This document shows positions 6,238 through 6,690 of a DNA stretch of 6,690 bases, piece after piece (the stretch's first letter is position 1; each line of letters starts with the position of its first letter). Source of the stretch: Acidobacteriota bacterium (GTDB lineage: Bacteria; Acidobacteriota; Vicinamibacteria; Vicinamibacterales; UBA2999); contig CANJYC010000100.1 in assembly GCA_947478985.1 (NCBI GenBank), positions 1-6,690 of the forward strand, in the 5' to 3' direction. Under the pieces are notes generated by a model. That model searched no databases. It worked only from the letters and a program-made list of their open reading frames with translations, and was not told where the DNA came from. The translations under genes were made by a program, and so were the position numbers.

Positions 6238-6690
6238 ATGTCACGCAAGAGTCATTTGGTGGCTACCGTAATAGGAAGTGCCATCTGCGCCAGCCTGTTG
6301 GTTGCGCAAATCGGAGCGGTCGAGGGTGATCGCCGGCTGGTTCAAGCCGTGAAGACCCAGAACACCCAGGCCGTTCCCGCACTCCTGAAAGCCTCGGTCG
6401 ATGTCAATCTGCCGGACACCGATGGGACGACGGCTCTGCATTGGGCGGCCCACTGGAATGACGCGGCCACCGTGGACCTGCTGCTGCGGGCCGGTGCCAA
6501 GGCTGACACCGTCAACGACCTTAGTGTGACACCGCTGTCGGAGGCCTGCACCAATGGCAGTGCCCCGATCGTGGACAAGCTCTTGAAGGCGGGCGCCAAG
6601 CCAAATCTCGCGATCGCAACCGGCGAGACCCCGCTCATGATCTGCGCGCGCACGGGCAGCGCGGACGCGGTGAAGATGCTGCTGACGGCC
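6238..6690 (+). CDS. Exported ankyrin-repeat protein, 3' end outside the window
   Basis: An open frame of 151 codons with no stop before the window end. It starts at ATG 6238 behind a perfect Shine-Dalgarno. Residues 1-30 form a signal peptide (MSRKSH, then hydrophobic LVATVIGSAICASLLVAQ), so the protein is predicted periplasmic or secreted. Residues about 31-60 look like a degenerate capping repeat (DRRLVQAVKTQNTQAVPALLKASVDVN). Three ankyrin repeats follow with an exact 33-residue period: T65-A-L with HWAA and VDLLLRAGA; T98-P-L with SEAC and VDKLLKAGA; T131-P-L with MICA and VKMLLTA, cut by the window edge. Ankyrin repeats bind protein partners; the partner and role are not visible. Exported ankyrin proteins of this kind are, as I recall, common in Acidobacteriota. 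It has its own 217-base upstream region and looks like the start of a new transcription unit. Confidence 0.88.
   Translation, partial: MSRKSHLVATVIGSAICASLLVAQIGAVEGDRRLVQAVKTQNTQAVPALLKASVDVNLPDTDGTTALHWAAHWNDAATVDLLLRAGAKADTVNDLSVTPLSEACTNGSAPIVDKLLKAGAKPNLAIATGETPLMICARTGSADAVKMLLTA

Noticed and set aside
4149..6690. Defence island made of SRAP, SEC-C and ankyrin proteins
   Set aside because: No nuclease, toxin, NTPase or sensor domain is visible, SRAP is a housekeeping DNA-protection family, and the ankyrin protein has a signal peptide and so would act outside the cytoplasm.

Overview
The window is high-GC bacterial DNA with five genes, all on the + strand, and short intergenic gaps; the last gene runs off the right edge. 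The combination of an Oar-type TonB-dependent receptor with an N-terminal carboxypeptidase-regulatory-like domain, an exported sialidase-like propeller with a Cys signature and an exported ankyrin protein suggests an Acidobacteriota chromosome (perhaps Vicinamibacteria-like). This is inferred from gene content; no marker gene is present.

Layout: (1) 43-2865, a complete outer-membrane TonB-dependent receptor, probably starting at a TTG codon behind a strong Shine-Dalgarno. (2) 2962-4209, an exported BNR/Asp-box beta-propeller protein of the exo-alpha-sialidase-like superfamily, with an unusual Cys-x-Cys-Cys signature. (3) 4230-4934, an SRAP/YedK/HMCES-family protein that shields abasic sites in single-stranded DNA, with all catalytic residues present. 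(4) 5013-6020, an uncharacterised beta-rich protein with a C-terminal SEC-C zinc-binding motif. (5) 6021-6237, a regulatory intergenic region with several perfect inverted repeats and a candidate promoter, leading into (6) 6238-6690+, an exported ankyrin-repeat protein cut by the window end.

Genes 1 and 2 both concern the cell envelope and could cooperate in capturing a ligand (receptor plus periplasmic or secreted propeller). Gene 3 follows gene 2 by 20 bases and may share its transcript, although its role (DNA damage) is unrelated. Gene 4 may have its own signals. Gene 5 appears to be an independent unit, with a canonical ribosome binding site and its own upstream region. I see no mobile element, tRNA, rRNA, CRISPR array or recognisable defence system. 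The most interesting points are the Cys/His signature of the propeller, the SEC-C fusion protein, a possible RBS-masking hairpin before the SRAP gene, and the palindrome-rich region before the ankyrin gene.
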